64,000 nt of DNA, taken from positions 1 to 64,000 of the forward strand of contig JAHBVL010000007.1 of assembly GCA_019637585.1 (NCBI GenBank). The letters are read 5' to 3'. Both the position numbers and the translations under genes were made by a program. Every line of letters starts with the position of its first letter. The stretch's first letter is position 1. Source of the DNA: Thermomicrobiales bacterium. GTDB taxonomy: Bacteria > Chloroflexota > Chloroflexia > Thermomicrobiales > UBA6265. This document shows, piece by piece, positions 36,349-45,210 of the stretch. Below the pieces are notes generated by a model. The model was not told the DNA's origin. It worked only from the letters and a program-made list of their open reading frames with translations, and ran no database searches.

Positions 36349-37178
36349 GCGAGACCACCGCAATCGGCGGCCCCTCCCGCTTCAGAAGCTCCGGCAGATG
36401 GCTGACCTCGGGTCTCCAGCACGCCTACATCTGGCTCTGGATGGCCTTGTTCGTGCTGCCGTTTCTGACCACGGTCTATCGCTCGCTCGAGGACCCGAAA
36501 GGGGGATACTCGTTCGAGGGATACAGGTTTGCCTTTGGCTCGTTCCAGGACGCGCTGATCCTGTCGTTGCAGACAACGATCGTCACGATCGTGCTGAACA
36601 TCCTCATCTCCATCCCGGCCGCGTATGCGATCGTCCGGTATCCGATCCCGGGCAAACGCACGATTCTGGCGGCGCTCAATGTGTCGCTCTACACGCCCGG
36701 CGCTGTCATGGGCCTGAGTCTCTCGCTGCTCTTCGCCTACCGGCTCAGCAGCATCCAGGGGTCGTTCTGGGCGCTGGTGGCGGCGTATGTCGTTGGGACA
36801 TTCCCTCTCATGCTCATCCCGGTCATTGTCGCCCTGCGCGATCTCCCGACGGTGTTCGGCGAAGCGGCCAGAACCCTGGGAGCCGGCCGGTGGCGGACAT
36901 TGCTGCGCGTGGAGATTCCGCTGCTTGGCCCGGGGATCACGGCCGGCATTCTGCTGACATTCGTCATCGTGTTCAATGAGTTCCTGGTGACGCTCTTCAT
37001 CGCCGGCAAAGGCAACCAGACCGCCGCGCTTACGATCTACAACATCCTGGCCAGAGCCGGGTTTGCTCCCTCGACCGCCGCTCTGGCGTCGATCATGCAA
37101 TTCACCTCATTTGTCGTCGTTCTGCTCTTTTTCAAGGTCTTTGGATCGCGGTATCTCAAAGGCACCTATCTGGGCTAG
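36345..37178 (+). CDS. ABC transporter permease (PotC type)
   Basis: 277 residues, six helices. The EAA loop is GEAARTLGAGRWRTLLRVEIPLL. It starts in a 4-nt overlap with the first permease and ends 14 nt before the ATPase gene. Homologous to polyamine/iron/thiamine-type import permeases. Confidence 0.93.
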   Translation: MSETTAIGGPSRFRSSGRWLTSGLQHAYIWLWMALFVLPFLTTVYRSLEDPKGGYSFEGYRFAFGSFQDALILSLQTTIVTIVLNILISIPAAYAIVRYPIPGKRTILAALNVSLYTPGAVMGLSLSLLFAYRLSSIQGSFWALVAAYVVGTFPLMLIPVIVALRDLPTVFGEAARTLGAGRWRTLLRVEIPLLGPGITAGILLTFVIVFNEFLVTLFIAGKGNQTAALTIYNILARAGFAPSTAALASIMQFTSFVVVLLFFKVFGSRYLKGTYLG

Positions 37179-37192
37179 CAGCCGGAGTACAC

Positions 37193-38290
37193 ATGGCGCG
37201 CGTCACCCTTCAGGATGTAACAAAACGGTATGGCGACACCGTCGCCGTCGATCGGGTCAGTGCCGAGATCGCTGATGGCGAATTCGTGACGCTGCTCGGC
37301 CCCTCCGGATGCGGCAAAACCACGACGCTGCGGATGATCGCTGGCCTGGTGGAGCTGACATCGGGTCATATCCGGTTCGATGACCAGCTCATGGATAACG
37401 TTCCGACGCACAAGCGGAACATCGGTCTGGCCTTTCAGAGCCACGCCCTTTTTCCACACATGTCGGTGGCGAAGAACATCGCGTTTGGGCTGACCAATCG
37501 GCGCGCTCCCAGAGCGGAAGTCCAGGCGAAAGTCGAGGAAATGCTCGACATGATCGAGATGACCGGGATGGGCGACCGGATGCCCTCGCAGCTCTCGGGA
37601 GGACAGCAACAACGCGTGGCGCTGGCGCGCATGCTGGCCACCGATCCGCGCGTTCTCCTCTTCGACGAACCGCTTTCCGCGCTCGACCGCAATCTGCGCG
37701 ACACGCTGAAGTACTCGATTCTCGAGCTGCAGCGTCGCACGAAGAAAACCGCGATCTACGTGACCCACGACCAGTCGGAGGCGTTCGCTATTTCCGACCG
37801 GATCATGGTGATGAACCAGGGCCGGGTCGAACAGGCGGGCACCCAGCTCGACATCTACCTCCGGCCGGAAACGGAGTTCGTGGCCAATTTCGTCGGCGAC
37901 AACAACACCCTGCAGGGAACCGTTCGGGCGATCGAGCCGGGAACCGACGGGATTCGCGAGGTTGTGGTGGATTGTTCCGGCATGACGGTGCGCGCGATTG
38001 CGCCCGCCGATCTGGCGGCCGGCGACGCCGTGAGTGTTTTCGTCCGCCCCGAACACATCGAGGTTCTGCCCGATGGCAGCCGGGAGGGTCAGGATGGTGT
38101 GCTGCGGGGCAAGATCGTCCAGCTGGTGTTCGAGGGGCCGACGCTGCGCATGACCATCGACGCCGACGGCGTGCCCCTCCACGTCAGTGTGAGCGGCACC
38201 GAGCGACTGGCGTTGCTCGACCAGGCGAACGCCTCGGTCTGGGTCGAGCTCCGCAATCCCTCAGTGGTGAAGAATCCCCCGGCGGTCTGA
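37193..38290 (+). CDS. ABC transporter ATP-binding protein (PotA type, with TOBE domain)
   Basis: 365 residues. Walker A GPSGCGKTTT, Q-loop LAFQSHALFPHM, signature LSGGQQQRVALARM, Walker B VLLFDEPLSALD and switch His in VTHDQSEA. A C-terminal TOBE/regulatory part (from about 240) has VRPEHIEVLPDG. Complete energising subunit for the operon 34052-38290. Its stop is only 5 bp from the convergent lactonase stop. Confidence 0.96.
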   Translation: MARVTLQDVTKRYGDTVAVDRVSAEIADGEFVTLLGPSGCGKTTTLRMIAGLVELTSGHIRFDDQLMDNVPTHKRNIGLAFQSHALFPHMSVAKNIAFGLTNRRAPRAEVQAKVEEMLDMIEMTGMGDRMPSQLSGGQQQRVALARMLATDPRVLLFDEPLSALDRNLRDTLKYSILELQRRTKKTAIYVTHDQSEAFAISDRIMVMNQGRVEQAGTQLDIYLRPETEFVANFVGDNNTLQGTVRAIEPGTDGIREVVVDCSGMTVRAIAPADLAAGDAVSVFVRPEHIEVLPDGSREGQDGVLRGKIVQLVFEGPTLRMTIDADGVPLHVSVSGTERLALLDQANASVWVELRNPSVVKNPPAV

Positions 38291-38295
38291 GCCGC

Positions 38296-39144
38296 TTATC
38301 GCCGCGGCCGGTTGTCGCATAGCTCCTGGCCGGGGATGTCGACGCGGGTTCGGTAGACGGAGCCGGTCGAGACTTCGGTGATCATCAGCGTTTTGCCGTC
38401 GTCTCCCCCAAACGCGCAGTTCGTCACCTGATGCCCCGGAATGTCGATTTTGCCGGTCAGCGTGCCGGATGGGTCGAAGATGTCGACCGCGCTGCCATTG
38501 AAATGGGCGACATAGAGGTTGCCTTCGGCGTCGAACGCCATGCCATCGGCTCCGGACGGCTCATAGGTCGAGGCCCAGACGGTGCGCTCCCCCACTGATC
38601 CATCACTGCCGATCGCATAGCGCAGCAGCCTGTTGCGCATTGTTTCGGCCAGGATCACAGCCGACCCATCGGCGGTCAGCGCCACCCCGTTGGGAAAGGC
38701 CAGACCGGTATCGAGCTGCTCCAGGCGTCCGTCCGGAAAGTAGCGGTAGAAACCGCCGACCGGGTTCTCGAGCGAGGTTGCCCAGGGGTCGGAGAAGTAG
38801 GCGACGCCGTTGGCGTCCAAGACCAGATCGTTGGCCCCATTGAGCGGCTTGCCTTCGAATTGGTTGACGAGGATCGTCGCTTCGCCATCCGGGGTGATGC
38901 GCATCAGCCCGTGAATATGTTCGCCCTCGTCAGCCACATAGAGCGAGCCGTCCGGATGGAACGCCAGACCGGCCGGAATGCCTCCGGTGTTGAAGAACTC
39001 GCTTACCTCGCCGTCCGGTGTGGCTCGCAGGATGGCGCTGGTCAGCCAGTTGACGAAGTAGAGGTTGCCCTCGGCGTCGAAACAGGGTCCCTCCGGCGAC
39101 GTCAGTCCGGAGACGAAGACCTCGACGGGATATGGGTGTTGCAT
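38296..39144 (-). CDS. SMP-30/gluconolactonase-family protein
   Basis: 282 residues from ATG 39144 (AGGGAG upstream); an in-frame start at 39231 adds a low-complexity segment within a repeat cluster. Six-bladed propeller motifs: SPEGPCFDAEGNLYFVNW with metal-ligand Glu, PAGLAFHPDGSLYVADEG, NGANDLVLDANGVAYFSDP (Asn, Asp ligands), PNGVALTADGSAVILAET and GADGMAFDAEGNLYVAHF. Members hydrolyse sugar lactones with a divalent metal. No signal peptide. Convergent with the ABC operon; possible link to the aldose dehydrogenase at 31418. Confidence 0.9.
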   Translation of the reverse strand: MQHPYPVEVFVSGLTSPEGPCFDAEGNLYFVNWLTSAILRATPDGEVSEFFNTGGIPAGLAFHPDGSLYVADEGEHIHGLMRITPDGEATILVNQFEGKPLNGANDLVLDANGVAYFSDPWATSLENPVGGFYRYFPDGRLEQLDTGLAFPNGVALTADGSAVILAETMRNRLLRYAIGSDGSVGERTVWASTYEPSGADGMAFDAEGNLYVAHFNGSAVDIFDPSGTLTGKIDIPGHQVTNCAFGGDDGKTLMITEVSTGSVYRTRVDIPGQELCDNRPRR

Positions 39145-39229
39145 CGATTGGGACTCCCTTGTTGGTGAGCGGATGTGCTGGCGTGAGGGTAGCAAGGAAA
39201 CGGGAAACTGTCCCTCACTCGCGAGCGGC

Positions 39230-39375
39230 AAAAATCCCTCACCCCCGGCCCCTCTCCCTCACGGGAGAGGGGAGTCAGGACAAACGAAGAACCCTCTCCC
39301 GCGGTCGGGAGCCGGGACAACAACACAGAACCCTCTCCCGCGGTCGGGAGAGGGCAGGGTGAGGGACATTTCCGC
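39230..39375. repeat. Cluster of GC-rich hairpins
   Basis: Three related palindromes: CCCCTCTCCC-TCAC-GGGAGAGGGG (39249-39272, perfect), CCCTCTCCCG-CGGT-CGGGAG (about 39292-39314, right arm degenerate) and CCCTCTCCCG-CGGT-CGGGAGAGGG (39331-39354, perfect). The cluster is bounded by CCCTCAC and GTGAGGG, themselves inverted. No gene. Confidence 0.8.
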
Positions 39376-39411
39376 AATCGAGAGGGTGCGGCGTGAGGGA
39401 CATTCCGGCGG

Positions 39412-39936
39412 CTAGTCGAGGTGCTTGCCTGGACAGCCGGGGATGAATCTGGGCACCTCTTCGGTTTCCGCTTCCGTGATCACGGGAGCCGGTGCTTCGC
39501 CGACGAGCTGCGCGGCTGCCGCGCCGATCTCATCGACCTGGTCGCGCATGAATCCCTGGGTGGTGTAAGTGATCTGACCCTGCTGGTCGATGACATAAAC
39601 CGCAGGGGTGCCGAAAACATCGAATGCCTTCGACAGCGGATAGTCATCCCCCTCAATGAGAATGGGGTATTCGATACCGCTGCGGCGAATGAACGAGCGC
39701 GTCACATTGGCCGAGTCCTGCGCGACGCCGTAGACCGTCAATCCCTTGTCCGCATATCGCTCCTGAAGCCGGTTCAGGAAGGGCATCATCGTTTTGCAGG
39801 CAGGGCAGGAGCTCTTGTAGATGGCCAGAAGCACTGGTCCTTCGGTCAGCTTGTCGCTGATCGTGTGCTCTGCGCCGTCCTGATCGGGAAGTGTGGTTGT
39901 CAATAAGGGGGCTGAAACCCCGGCTTCGAGTGGCAT
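39412..39936 (-). CDS. Redoxin-domain thiol protein (AhpC/TSA-like)
   Basis: 174 residues from ATG 39936 (GAGGA upstream). The active motif is SSCPACKTMMP (CxxC) after LLAIYK, with the cis-Pro loop FGTPAVYVID. Followed by an acidic Pro-rich tail EAPAPVITEAETEEVPRF and a third cysteine in PGCPGKH. A thioredoxin-like disulfide reductase or peroxiredoxin; no signal or membrane helix, so probably cytoplasmic. The frame upstream of 39936 has no family features. Confidence 0.85.
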   Translation of the reverse strand: MPLEAGVSAPLLTTTLPDQDGAEHTISDKLTEGPVLLAIYKSSCPACKTMMPFLNRLQERYADKGLTVYGVAQDSANVTRSFIRRSGIEYPILIEGDDYPLSKAFDVFGTPAVYVIDQQGQITYTTQGFMRDQVDEIGAAAAQLVGEAPAPVITEAETEEVPRFIPGCPGKHLD

Positions 39937-40066
39937 TGTTCCTCGATTCGATGGTGAATTCCGTGCTGTCCGGGCATCGGCGCCGTGCGCCACCGGACAC
40001 CATAATGATACCAAATCGTTCAAGGAAATCGGCGGATTCCACCACTCCAGAATGCTGGCTCGAGCG

Positions 40067-41092
40067 TCAGAGGTGAAGCACCCAGAGATCATTGACGGCG
40101 CCATTGTCCGACAGCCCGCCGAAGAGATAGATCGCCGATTCAAGCTCCGCGGTGTCGTGACTCGATCGAGGCGCAGGCATCGACTCGGAAACGGTCAGTT
40201 CCTCCCAGGCGAGCTTTTCGCCGGACAGGGTTCCCAGCCAGAGGTCGTTCGTTTTCCCTGCCTCGGTTTGCCCACCGAACAAGATGACTCCTCCCGACGC
40301 ATCTGACCAGGTAAGGGCCGGGTTGGATCGAGCCGCAGGTCCGGATGCAGGGGTCACGTCGATCCACGAATTGGTGGCGGCATCCATGAGCCAGGCGTCG
40401 CCCTGCGGACAGGGACCATATCCGGACGAACACCCGCCATAGAGCAGCGCGTTCGACGTCCTGGCGACCGCGACGACCTCGTGGAGGCAGCGGTTCAATG
40501 GTCTCGGGCCCTCAGGCGTGCTGTTTTCCCAGGTTTGGGAGGCGAAGTCGAACCTCCAGCTATCGTCGAAGCGGCCCTCGAAGGTAAATCCGTGAGAGAT
40601 GAACAGATTTTCATCAGGGTCGGTCATTGCGCCCAGACCGTAGCGCGGAGACGGGGCCGTAGTGGCGCCATCGTCGAGCAGTTGCCAGCTTCGATCGGCG
40701 AAGTCGAATCGCCATGTGTCGTTGAAGAACGTCGATCCCGCCTGACCGCCGAAGAGGAGATGTCCTCCGCTTGCGACGGAAGCGTGAGCGGAGCCGAATC
40801 TGGCCGCGGGGCCGTCGCCAGGAACTTCCTTCCATGCCGATGTCTGCAGGTCGAACAGCCACGTATCCCCAAGTGCGTTGCCGGCGTCGTCGCGCCCTCC
40901 AAACACCATCAGGGTCTGCGATGCTGCATCGGCAGCAAGATGATGATCCCAGCGAGCCGCGGGGATGTCGCCGCTGACCGTGAGTTCCTGCCATTCAGGA
41001 GCCGGCAACGCCGATGCGTGCCGCGCGGGAATAGCCAGGGTTACCGCACCGAAGAGAACCGCCCGCCGAGACACCACTGATGAACCGACCAT
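40067..41092 (-). CDS. Exported kelch-repeat beta-propeller protein
   Basis: 341 residues. A Tat-like N-terminus (SRRAVLFGAVTLAIPARHASA) leads into about six kelch repeats, each with a GG pair and a W about 11 residues later: MVFGGRDDAGNALGDTWLFD, LLFGGQAGSTFFNDTWRFD, LLYGGCSSGYGPCPQGDAWL, ILFGGQTEAGKTNDLWL and YLFGGLSDNGAVNDLWVL. One blade lacks GG (LFISHGFTFEGRFDDSWRF). Probably an extracytoplasmic binding propeller. AAAGGA precedes the ATG. Confidence 0.85.
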   Translation of the reverse strand: MVGSSVVSRRAVLFGAVTLAIPARHASALPAPEWQELTVSGDIPAARWDHHLAADAASQTLMVFGGRDDAGNALGDTWLFDLQTSAWKEVPGDGPAARFGSAHASVASGGHLLFGGQAGSTFFNDTWRFDFADRSWQLLDDGATTAPSPRYGLGAMTDPDENLFISHGFTFEGRFDDSWRFDFASQTWENSTPEGPRPLNRCLHEVVAVARTSNALLYGGCSSGYGPCPQGDAWLMDAATNSWIDVTPASGPAARSNPALTWSDASGGVILFGGQTEAGKTNDLWLGTLSGEKLAWEELTVSESMPAPRSSHDTAELESAIYLFGGLSDNGAVNDLWVLHL

Positions 41093-41156
41093 CGAGTCTT
41101 CGTCCTTTCGCGTAGAGGTGACTGCTGGTGTCTACGCTGCCGGGTGCTGGTTCGGT

Positions 41157-42590
41157 TCAGTTGCTCGCTGCTGCATCTGCGAGAATCTGCTCGAGGTCGG
41201 GACGGATATGCGCCCACGGCCGCAATTGCTCGAATGCCGCCGCCGCGCTGAGCACCAGGGCATCCTCGGCCCGGCGGCCGACGATCTGCAGTCCAACCGG
41301 AAGCCCGTTGGCGGTGAATCCCGCCGGAACCGTGGCCGCTGGATTGCCGGTCAGGTTGAACGGATAGGTGAACGCCGTCCAGCCGAGATAAGTCGTCTCG
41401 CTTCCAGCGATCGTGTCTGGTTTGGTCTGACCCACCGGGTATGCCTCGCAGGGCAGCGTCGGTGTGAGGAGCAGGTCGTAGCTGTCGAAGAAACGGCGCA
41501 TGCGGTCGTAGTAGGCGTTTCTGCGAATCTGGGCGTTGGCCACATCGACACCGGTGAAACGCGACGCCGACTCGATGACTTCCAGCCGGCCCGGATCGAT
41601 GAGATCGCGGATTTCGTCGAGGTTGTCCTTGTGCAGACCGGCCATGCCGCACGACCAGATCGTGTCGACGATGTCCCAGGGATCGGGCAGACCGGGATTC
41701 GCCGCTTCGACCGTTGCCCCGGCTTCGGCAAACGCCGCGGCGGCCGCTTCGACGAGCGCTACCATCTCGGGCTCGACCGGTGCGTAGCCCAGATCGGGCG
41801 ACCAGGCCACACGCAGTCCTTTTACCGCCACCGGATCGAGGCTGGCCACGTAGTCAACGCCGCTCGACCAGGACCACCGGTCCATTGTGGTCATGCCGGC
41901 GGTGACATTCATCAGCAAGGCGGCGTCGGCAACGGTGCGCGTCATCGGACCCATGTGGGAGGCGTCGAGCATCGAGCTGGCAGGGTACTGCGGCACCAGA
42001 CCAAACGATGGTTTCAGTCCGAAAATTCCCGAGAAGCAGGAGGGAATCCGGATCGAGCCGGCCCCGTCGCTTCCCTGGGCCAGTGGTCCCATGCCCGCCG
42101 CCGCCGCCGCGCCCGCTCCACCGCTCGACCCACCCGGGGTGCGTCCATATTTCCAGGGGTTGTGGGTGGAACCGGTCACCCGGCAGGTCGTTTCCCCTTT
42201 CCACCCGAACTCAGGTGTCGTCGTTTTGCCGACGATCACCGCGCCGGCTTCCTTGACGCGAGTGATGAACGGCGCGTCCTCATCTGCGATCGCGTCGGCA
42301 TAGATGAGCGAACCCCGGGCCCAGACAACGCCTTCGAGCGGGGCCAGGTCCTTGATCGAGATCGGCACACCTGCCAGCGGTCCAGCCGTCCCTGCCTGAT
42401 AGGCGGCTTCGGCTTCTTTTGCCTGTTGTCTGGCCATGTCACCGGTCACCGCGACGAAGGCGTTGATGGCCGGATCGTAGGTTTCGATCTGGGTGAGAAC
42501 AGCGTCAGTGACCTCCACCGGCGAAAGCTCGCGCGACCGGTAGCGATCGAGCAGTTCGGTTGCCGGCATGAAACAGAGATCCTGACTCAT
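41157..42590 (-). CDS. Amidase-signature-family hydrolase
   Basis: 477 residues from ATG 42590 (CAGGAG upstream); the frame runs to 42701 but overlaps the divergent gene. The Ser-cisSer-Lys triad is visible: Lys80 in PISIKDLAP, cis-Ser around 155-156 in PGGSSGGAG, and nucleophile Ser179 in GSDGAGSIRIPS. Hydrolyses carboxamides; specificity (indoleacetamide, nicotinamide, glutamyl-tRNA or others) cannot be told. No GatB/GatC genes nearby, so not the tRNA amidotransferase. The exported kelch gene lies just downstream on the same strand. Confidence 0.92.
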   Translation of the reverse strand: MSQDLCFMPATELLDRYRSRELSPVEVTDAVLTQIETYDPAINAFVAVTGDMARQQAKEAEAAYQAGTAGPLAGVPISIKDLAPLEGVVWARGSLIYADAIADEDAPFITRVKEAGAVIVGKTTTPEFGWKGETTCRVTGSTHNPWKYGRTPGGSSGGAGAAAAAGMGPLAQGSDGAGSIRIPSCFSGIFGLKPSFGLVPQYPASSMLDASHMGPMTRTVADAALLMNVTAGMTTMDRWSWSSGVDYVASLDPVAVKGLRVAWSPDLGYAPVEPEMVALVEAAAAAFAEAGATVEAANPGLPDPWDIVDTIWSCGMAGLHKDNLDEIRDLIDPGRLEVIESASRFTGVDVANAQIRRNAYYDRMRRFFDSYDLLLTPTLPCEAYPVGQTKPDTIAGSETTYLGWTAFTYPFNLTGNPAATVPAGFTANGLPVGLQIVGRRAEDALVLSAAAAFEQLRPWAHIRPDLEQILADAAASN

Positions 42591-42665
42591 CGGTTCACTC
42601 CTGAGGTGACGGGCTGCCGTTGATGGGTATCCTTTGGATGACGATTCGCTCACCAAGGAGCTACC

Positions 42666-43328
42666 GTGCACCAGGACTACATCCTGCGCATGATGCAGCA
42701 AATCTCCCTATTCATCACAGGGGTCTTCCGGTTGAGGAAGGAGGGCGACCTCGCCGCGGCGCATGACGAGGTCCTTTCCGGCTACGGCCATCTGACCGGT
42801 TTGCCGTCGTCGCTGGTGCATGGACTGTCCGAGGATGATCTCCTGACACTGCTCAGCGCTCGGGGCGCGATGCCGGTCGATCGCTGCATCGGACTGGCGG
42901 AGTTGCTGAGAGAAGAGGGGGAGATCCTCCTGGCCCAGGACCGGGAGGAAGACGCCTGGCCCCGTCTGGTCAAGGCGCTTCGTTTCTATCTCGAAGCGCT
43001 GGCCGAAGAGGGGGATCTGCGGTCTGCCGACATCCCGGGACTGGACGAGGTCGTGGCGCTAGTGTCGTGGCATCCTGTCGGCGATGGTACGCGTTCGCTC
43101 CTGCTGCCCTATCTCGAAGCGACCGGTCAGTACGACAAACTGGAAAATGTGCTGAATGCCTGGATGGACACCGGCGATCCGGATGCCCAGGTCGCCGCGA
43201 CGGCAACATACGAGCGCTTGCTGACGAAGAGCGACGCCGAATTGATCGTTGGCGGCTTGACGCGCAGTGAAGTCGAGCACGCCATTCTCGAGATTCGCGG
43301 AGTGGAGCACTATCCAGTCAATGGTTGA
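42666..43328 (+). CDS. DUF6483-like helical protein
   Basis: 220 residues from a GTG with AAGGAG 6 nt upstream. The N-terminus QDYILRMMQQISLFITGVFRL matches what I recall of the DUF6483 family; the remainder is helical (TPR-like pairs such as LAELLREEGEILLAQDREED and LVKALRFYLEALAEEG). Function not known for the family. Two genes downstream on the same strand: the MFS transporter starts 18 nt after its stop, so they are probably co-transcribed. The divergent amidase start is 75 bp away. Confidence 0.7.
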   Translation: MHQDYILRMMQQISLFITGVFRLRKEGDLAAAHDEVLSGYGHLTGLPSSLVHGLSEDDLLTLLSARGAMPVDRCIGLAELLREEGEILLAQDREEDAWPRLVKALRFYLEALAEEGDLRSADIPGLDEVVALVSWHPVGDGTRSLLLPYLEATGQYDKLENVLNAWMDTGDPDAQVAATATYERLLTKSDAELIVGGLTRSEVEHAILEIRGVEHYPVNG

Positions 43329-43346
43329 ACAGCCAACGAGGTTTTG

Positions 43347-44747
43347 GTGAACGAGTCCATTCCCGCGAACGCGACATTCGAAGACACCGCAGAGCAAGCG
43401 TCCGAAAATGCTGGCGTCTACCGGAACATCACCATCGGCATGGTGGCCCTGGTTGCGCTCTTTGCATATCAGGCGCTGGCGGTCACCACGGCGATGCCGA
43501 ATGTGGCCAAGGCGCTCGATGGGATGTCGCTCTTTGCCGTTGCGTTTGCCGCACCGCTGGCCATGGGTGTCATCGGAATGGTTGGCGCCGGGATCTGGTG
43601 CGACCAGAAGGGGCCCGCTGGGCCGCTTTGGAGCGGAATCGTCCTCTTTGTCGCCGCCATGGTGATCGCCGGTCTGGCGCCCACGATGGGCATCGTCGTC
43701 CTGGGCCGTGCGGTGAACGGACTGGGTTCTGGTCTGGTCTTCGTTGCGCTCTATGTGGTGATCGGCAGGGCATTTCCCGAAGCCAGACGCCCAGCCGTCT
43801 TTGTGGCGCTCTCCGCGGCATGGGTGGTTCCGTCGATCGTCGGGCCCACGCTGGCGGGATTGACGGTGGAGAAGCTTGACTGGCGGTGGGTCTTCCTGAC
43901 GATGCCGCTGGTGGTGGCTCCCGCCGCCTATCTGGTGCGCCCGGCATTGCGACTGCTTCGTCATGAGAGCGCCGCCCACCCCTCCTGGGACCGGCGAAGC
44001 GGGTTGATCCAGATCGGGTGGGCCATCGTGGCGGCGTTCGCGGCGCTGGGACTCCATTGGGGAGGCGAGCGGCGGGACGCCATCGGTATTGGTGCCATCG
44101 CAGTCGCATTGGCCGCACTGGCCGTGAGCGCTCCGAAACTCCTTCCCGCTGGTACGTTCCGCGCGCATCGTGGCTTGCCCACGGTGTTCATCTTGCGCGG
44201 CATGATTGGTTCGGCCTTCTTCGCCGCAGAGATATACCTGCCCCTTCTCCTGCAGCAGGAGCGTGACCTCTCGCCAGCCATGGCAGGATCGATCCTGACG
44301 ATCGGCGGGGTGGCCTGGTTCGGCGGGTCGTGGTTGCGCAAGAGACTGCACGATAGTGTCACGCCCGCGCAGTTCATTGGGGCGGGCGCGATCTCTCTGT
44401 TCGTCGGTATCCTGGCTGTTTCGGCGTTGGTCTGGGAGACGATTCCGGTGTTGGCCGGTATTGCGGGATGGGGATTCTCCGGGTTTGGAATGGGATTGAT
44501 CTATTCCTCTCTGTCGCTTCAGACGCTCAATCTGTCGCCTGCCGCCGAGCAGGGCACCAACAGCTCGGCGCTGCAGGTGACGGAGGCGCTTACCGTCTCG
44601 GCGGTGCTCGCCTTGACCGGCACGATTTTCATCTCCCTCGAAACACGGTCTGCCAGCGCCGGGTATCTCTTCTGCTTTGCTGTCGCCGGCGCACTCGCTC
44701 TCGCGTCCGCCGTGCTGAGCCCGCGGGTTCAGCCTGAGGTGGGTTAA
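43347..44747 (+). CDS. Major facilitator superfamily transporter
   Basis: 466 residues with about 14 hydrophobic segments, the drug:H+ antiporter-2-like layout. Motif A-like GIWCDQKGPAGPLWSG lies between helices 2 and 3, and GLGSGLVFVALYVVIGRAFP follows. GTG 43347 is preferred over TTG 43344, being 5 nt from AACGAGG. Export of a small molecule is likely; the substrate is unknown. Very long minus-strand frames across it are shadows. Confidence 0.9.
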   Translation: MNESIPANATFEDTAEQASENAGVYRNITIGMVALVALFAYQALAVTTAMPNVAKALDGMSLFAVAFAAPLAMGVIGMVGAGIWCDQKGPAGPLWSGIVLFVAAMVIAGLAPTMGIVVLGRAVNGLGSGLVFVALYVVIGRAFPEARRPAVFVALSAAWVVPSIVGPTLAGLTVEKLDWRWVFLTMPLVVAPAAYLVRPALRLLRHESAAHPSWDRRSGLIQIGWAIVAAFAALGLHWGGERRDAIGIGAIAVALAALAVSAPKLLPAGTFRAHRGLPTVFILRGMIGSAFFAAEIYLPLLLQQERDLSPAMAGSILTIGGVAWFGGSWLRKRLHDSVTPAQFIGAGAISLFVGILAVSALVWETIPVLAGIAGWGFSGFGMGLIYSSLSLQTLNLSPAAEQGTNSSALQVTEALTVSAVLALTGTIFISLETRSASAGYLFCFAVAGALALASAVLSPRVQPEVG

Positions 44748-44777
44748 GAGCGACCCGCGGAAGTGTTGACCCAGTTG

Positions 44778-45123
44778 GAACGATACCGCCGGTTCAAACC
44801 GGCGGCTAACACGCCTCAGCCGTCGCAATAGGATCGCAGTCTAAGTCCATCTGGTTGGCCAGATAGACCCGCCGACCTATCCCAGGTGATGCTCATTCCT
44901 GGCAACCATTTCCACTGCAGGGAGTGAGGTGTTTTAGCCGTTGGCTTGCAGAACGATACCGCCGGTTCAAACCGGCGGCTAACACGCCTCGGCCGTCGCA
45001 ATAGGATCGCAGTCTGACTCCATCTGGTTGGCCAGATAGACCCGCCGCCGTATCCCAGGTGATGCTTGTTTCTGGCAACCACTTCTACTGCAGGGAGTGA
45101 GGTGTCTTAGCCGTTGGCTTGCA
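44778..45123. repeat. Tandem duplication of a 173-bp intergenic unit
   Basis: Two consecutive copies, 44778-44950 and 44951-45123, differ at only about a dozen positions. Each starts GAACGATACCGCCGG and ends TTGGCTTGCA. Each contains the perfect palindrome CCGCCGGTT-CA-AACCGGCGG near its beginning. Short minus-strand frames through it have no coding character. The flanking gap 44748-45210 has no gene. Confidence 0.9.
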
Positions 45124-45149
45124 GCCATCGGACCGCGTTCTTGTGCAAA

Positions 45150-45205
45150 TCGGGCCACAGGTGCCCGAACTACGATCCTGCCTGACTGCTGACTGCTGAC
45201 TGCCG
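45150..45205. repeat. Half copy of the 32.4-kb composite repeat with heptamers
   Basis: TCGGGCCACAGGTGCCCGAA... (45150-45177) matches the right inverted repeat of the element at 32519-32542, followed by heptamers ACTGCTG, ACTGCTG, ACTGCCG up to 45205. The left half is absent. It abuts the stop of the next minus-strand gene at 45211. Confidence 0.8.
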
Positions 45206-45210
45206 ACCGC

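Noticed and set aside
41157-42590. GatA subunit of tRNA amidotransferase
   Set aside because: The amidase triad is present, but there is no gatB or gatC nearby and the sequence context is catabolic.
43059-44828. 589-residue minus-strand open frame
   Set aside because: Antisense to the MFS transporter and DUF6483-like gene; composition (His/Arg/Gly-rich) shows no fold.
44816-45082. 88-residue minus-strand open frame
   Set aside because: Lies wholly in the 173-bp tandem repeat and spans both copies with the same peptide repeated; no coding character.
44770-45125. tRNA-like GGTTCAAACC sequences
   Set aside because: They are the centre of a palindrome in the 173-bp repeat, without acceptor, D or anticodon arms.
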